From an uncultured Campylobacter sp. (GTDB taxonomy: Bacteria > Campylobacterota > Campylobacteria > Campylobacterales > Campylobacteraceae), in NCBI RefSeq assembly GCF_938045465.1, contig NZ_CALIBF010000030.1, positions 1 through 8,320 on the forward strand: a stretch of 8,320 bases of DNA, written 5' to 3'. The notes under the pieces are model-generated. The model saw only the letters and a list, made by a program, of their open reading frames with translations. It did not search any database and was not told the origin of the DNA. This document shows, one piece after another, positions 6,578 to 8,320 of this stretch. Each line of letters begins with the position of its first letter. Positions within the stretch are counted from its first letter, which is position 1. The position numbers and the translations under genes are program-made.

Positions 6578-7240
6578 GTGCAAGACACCGTATCTCAGGC
6601 AAGAAAAAATGGGATGATCAGCACCGGCATCGATCTGTTTTTAGCGGCGTTACCGGTGGTTTTGATGGCGATAGACTTTGTTTTTGAGGGCATACCGGGG
6701 TATCCATATAATATCGTGATCATAGGTGGAATTTTTATCGCTTTTATTTGCTTCTCGGTGATTTATAGGCTAAGAGCGCTCCGCAAAATTTCAACTCTTA
6801 GCGGCATAAAAGCGGCGGCGCTTTACCGCAACTGCATAATTGTTTTCATCTGCATCTCGGTGTTTTCATTATTTCATCCGATAAGTTCTTGTAGAGAAGA
6901 GATGGTTAGAGAGACAACAGGAGAGACAATATGGAATTTAGCGGTACCCGCAGCCGCAATCTACATAATCGTAGCGTGGCTTCGCATAAATTTTTCGCTT
7001 GCGCGCGTAAGCGGCGTGATGACCTTTCGGATCTACGTGTGGCTCTGCGTGGGGTTTTTAGCGCTAAATATACTGTGCGGCGCGGGACCCTTCGGCTTGG
7101 CTAATTCCAAGCCGCAAACTGACGATGCGGTTGCGGCTTTAGTCATCACATCGTTGAAGGAATTTTTGCCGTTTGCCGCCCTCATAATAACCGGCATCGT
7201 GCATCTGCTAGCTTGGAGCAAGATAGAAAAGCTCGCCTAA
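6578..7240 (+). CDS. Six-helix membrane protein of unknown function, tandem paralog M3, GTG start
   Basis: The protein is 220 aa. The paralogs begin M-Q-x-x-VSQARK, and the only start giving this is GTG 6578, 9 nt after AAAGGAG (6562-6568). An ATG at 6576 overlaps it in another frame and reads only 13 codons, to TGA 6615-6617. Conserved blocks: VSQARKNGMISTGIDLFLAA (5-24), YRLRALRKISTLSGIKAAALYRN (63-85), IYIIVAWLRINFSLARVSGV (128-147), YVWLCVG (153-159) and the cap ITGIVHLLAWSKIEKLA (204-220). It lacks the last few residues of the other paralogs. Outer loops at about 100-118 (with SCREEMVRETTGE) and 170-184 differ from both relatives. At DNA level it is closest to the 5770 gene near the start but to the 5068 gene in the centre. 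Function is unknown. Confidence 0.85.
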   Translation: MQDTVSQARKNGMISTGIDLFLAALPVVLMAIDFVFEGIPGYPYNIVIIGGIFIAFICFSVIYRLRALRKISTLSGIKAAALYRNCIIVFICISVFSLFHPISSCREEMVRETTGETIWNLAVPAAAIYIIVAWLRINFSLARVSGVMTFRIYVWLCVGFLALNILCGAGPFGLANSKPQTDDAVAALVITSLKEFLPFAALIITGIVHLLAWSKIEKLA

Positions 7241-7392
7241 GCCGAAGCGCTTTCGTTTTGCGGCGACCACGCCTTTTGCAAGTCTAAACCGCAACGTCCA
7301 AAGCCGCGCTGTTATATAGCAATGTCAAGCGCGCCGCCGCAGCAGCAAAGCCGCAAGATAGCGCGTAAATTTAGAAAATTCAAAGGATAAAA
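7241..7392. other. Short spacer between M3 and M4
   Basis: This is 152 nt, GC-richer than the other spacers and without the duplicated promoter unit. AAAGCCGC occurs twice (around 7299 and 7348). TTATATAG near 7311 could be a -10 box, and AAAGGA at 7382-7387 is the ribosome-binding site of the next gene. No terminator is seen, so read-through from M3 is possible. Confidence 0.35.
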
Positions 7393-8320
7393 ATGAAAGA
7401 AATTTCAAAGCAAGATCTACTTCGCAAGGCGAAATTCCGCGGAGTTTTAGGTGCCGTGATTTTGCTAGGCATCGGCGTAAGCGGCACGGTGGGCGTAAGC
7501 AGCATAGACGAGGACGCGGTCGCGATTTTTAGAGTTTTAGCGCTGCTAGCGACACTAGCGATATTTTACGACTGCTTCGTTTGCCTAGAAAAGGCGCTAG
7601 GCGTGCGCTTCGTTAAGACCTATAGACTGATAGAAAGTATCCCGATCGTCGCGATTTTGTGCTACTGCGCCATGGTAGTAGCGCTAAAAGAGGGCGCGAT
7701 GCTAGGTCTACTCTACACCCTGCTCTACGTCCTTTCGACGTGCGCAGCGGTGATAATCTGGGGCGTATTAAACTGCCGCCTAGCCACACTTAGCGGCGTG
7801 GATTTATTTAAAATCTACGGCATAGTGGTGTCCGTGACGTGGCCCTGCGAAGCGGCATTGGGCGCGCTAGCTAAAATAGGCGTAATCCTCGCTCTGCCGT
7901 ATCTAATCGCAGCGTCGCTGGTAACGGCATTTTCGGGGATTTTGCTAATCATAGCGTGGATAAAATTCAACCCCGCAAGGTTATGCGGCGCGGAAAATTC
8001 TAGTGAGTTTGACGGCGCCAAGCTAGGTGCGGACGGCGAAAAACCGAGCATTTACAGCAAACTCGCCGCTTTTAAGAAATCGGACGCGGACGATGCGAAA
8101 AAGCCCGCTTCCAAGGCGAGCGCAGATACCGCAAAAATGCCTGCTTCAGAAGTCAGCGCCGATGTCCGCCAGTGCCGTTCCGTGCGGAACAAGCGCTGCG
8201 ATTGCCGCCAGCCGCGCATCGAGCTGCATAACCGCCCTCCTTGTCGTTTCACGCGCGGGGCACATCCCCGCGTAATAAATGTAAATATAAGAAAGGAGTG
8301 TAACCTCTCCGTTACACTCC
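7393..8320 (+). CDS. Membrane protein of unknown function with hydrophilic C-terminal tail, divergent family member M4 (no stop in window; tail probably frameshifted)
   Basis: ATG 7393 follows AAAGGA (7382-7387). The frame stays open for 309 codons to the window edge. Residues 1-200 are a family-type membrane domain, with helices at about 17-38, 43-63, 79-97, 102-125, 139-160 and 168-191. KAKFRG (12-17) matches the N-terminus of the 787 product, LATLSGVDLFKIY (130-142) matches LARVSGVGIFETY of M1, and IAWIKF (187-192) matches the C-terminal caps. Residues 200-257 are a polar Ala/Ser/Lys/Asp tail with an 11-residue repeat, AKKPASKASAD (235-245) and AKMPASEVSAD (247-257). After Asp257 the composition turns Arg- and Cys-rich (RQCRSVRNKRCDCRQ) and the frame runs through a strong terminal hairpin, which looks wrong. 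In the next frame the same DNA gives a Ser/Ala-rich reading that stops at TAA 8273-8275. A frameshift near 8163 is therefore likely; alternatively the gene really continues outside the window. Confidence 0.72.
   Translation, partial: MKEISKQDLLRKAKFRGVLGAVILLGIGVSGTVGVSSIDEDAVAIFRVLALLATLAIFYDCFVCLEKALGVRFVKTYRLIESIPIVAILCYCAMVVALKEGAMLGLLYTLLYVLSTCAAVIIWGVLNCRLATLSGVDLFKIYGIVVSVTWPCEAALGALAKIGVILALPYLIAASLVTAFSGILLIIAWIKFNPARLCGAENSSEFDGAKLGADGEKPSIYSKLAAFKKSDADDAKKPASKASADTAKMPASEVSADVRQCRSVRNKRCDCRQPRIELHNRPPCRFTRGAHPRVINVNIRKECNLSVTL
8254..8272. other. GC-rich 7-bp hairpin
   Basis: CGCGGGG (8254-8260), loop CACAT and CCCCGCG (8266-8272) form a perfect stem directly before TAATAA. No T-run follows, so it is not a standard terminator by itself. 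Together with the hairpin at 8295 it may mark the 3' end of the transcript. Confidence 0.4.
8295..8320 (+). terminator. Perfect 10-bp hairpin, probable transcription terminator (tail outside window)
   Basis: GGAGTGTAAC (8295-8304), loop CTCTCC and GTTACACTCC (8311-8320) pair perfectly. The stem is preceded by A-rich DNA and ends exactly at the window edge, so a following T-run cannot be checked. It lies 20 nt after the TAA at 8273-8275 and fits a terminator for the M1-M4 cluster. Confidence 0.6.

Larger units (their letters stand above)
5034..7240 (+). repeat. Tandem triplication of promoter plus membrane-protein gene
   Basis: Three homologous units follow one another, with starts at 5068, 5770 and 6578 (periods of 702 and 808 nt). 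Homology covers not only the coding parts but also the spacers: GAATTTCGC (5661 region) against GAAATTTCGC (6468 region), then GTCGCGATAGAATTCCG against GTCACGATGAAATTTCG, then GTCGGTTTAATT against TTCCGGTTTGATT. The duplicated unit therefore carries its own promoter and leader. Confidence 0.75.

Noticed and set aside
8027..8275. Separate 82-codon plus-strand gene
   Set aside because: Its first part is a shadow of the M4 tail; only its last part is interesting, as the probable frameshifted end of M4.

Overview
The window looks like chromosomal DNA from a Campylobacter-type epsilonproteobacterium (Campylobacterota), probably one of the higher-GC species rather than C. jejuni. The evidence is the C-terminal end of a HypA-like protein that matches my memory of Campylobacter HypA, A-rich ribosome-binding sites (AAAGG/AAGGAG), TATAAT-like -10 boxes without clear -35 boxes, and intergenic DNA full of AAATTT/GAATTC words. 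The species call is inference.

Layout: (1) positions 1-72 hold the last codons of a gene that is probably hypA (nickel insertion into [NiFe] hydrogenase). (2) Positions 73-786 are non-coding, very AT-rich up to about 530, and end in a promoter. (3) Positions 787-1554 encode a multi-pass membrane protein, here M0. (4) Positions 1555-1795 hold a hairpin and the promoter of a transporter operon. (5) Positions 1796-4570 are a tightly packed three-gene FecBCD/BtuCDF-type ABC importer: periplasmic binding protein, permease and ATPase, with 1-nt and 17-nt gene overlaps. The substrate is most likely a ferric chelate or haem, but relatives carry nickel, cobalamin or molybdate, so it is not proven. (6) Positions 4571-5067 are a non-coding tract with about 20 copies of a degenerate GAAATTC word. 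(7) Positions 5068-7240 hold three tandem paralogous membrane proteins (M1, M2, M3), each with its own duplicated promoter/leader. (8) Positions 7393 onward encode a more divergent relative (M4) with a hydrophilic tail; its frame is open to the window end but looks broken after about 8163. (9) The window closes on a perfect 10-bp hairpin that is probably a terminator.

The main novelty is that M0-M4 appear to be one family. All share a (K/R)-rich short motif followed by pairs of membrane helices, repeated about three times per protein, ending in a LLAWSK/IAWIK cap. M1-M3 are near-identical in cytoplasmic segments and variable in the predicted outer loops, and M3 is a mosaic of M1-like and M2-like DNA. 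I do not recognise the family or know its function. The importer lies between M0 and M1-M4, but nothing in the sequence shows that they work together.
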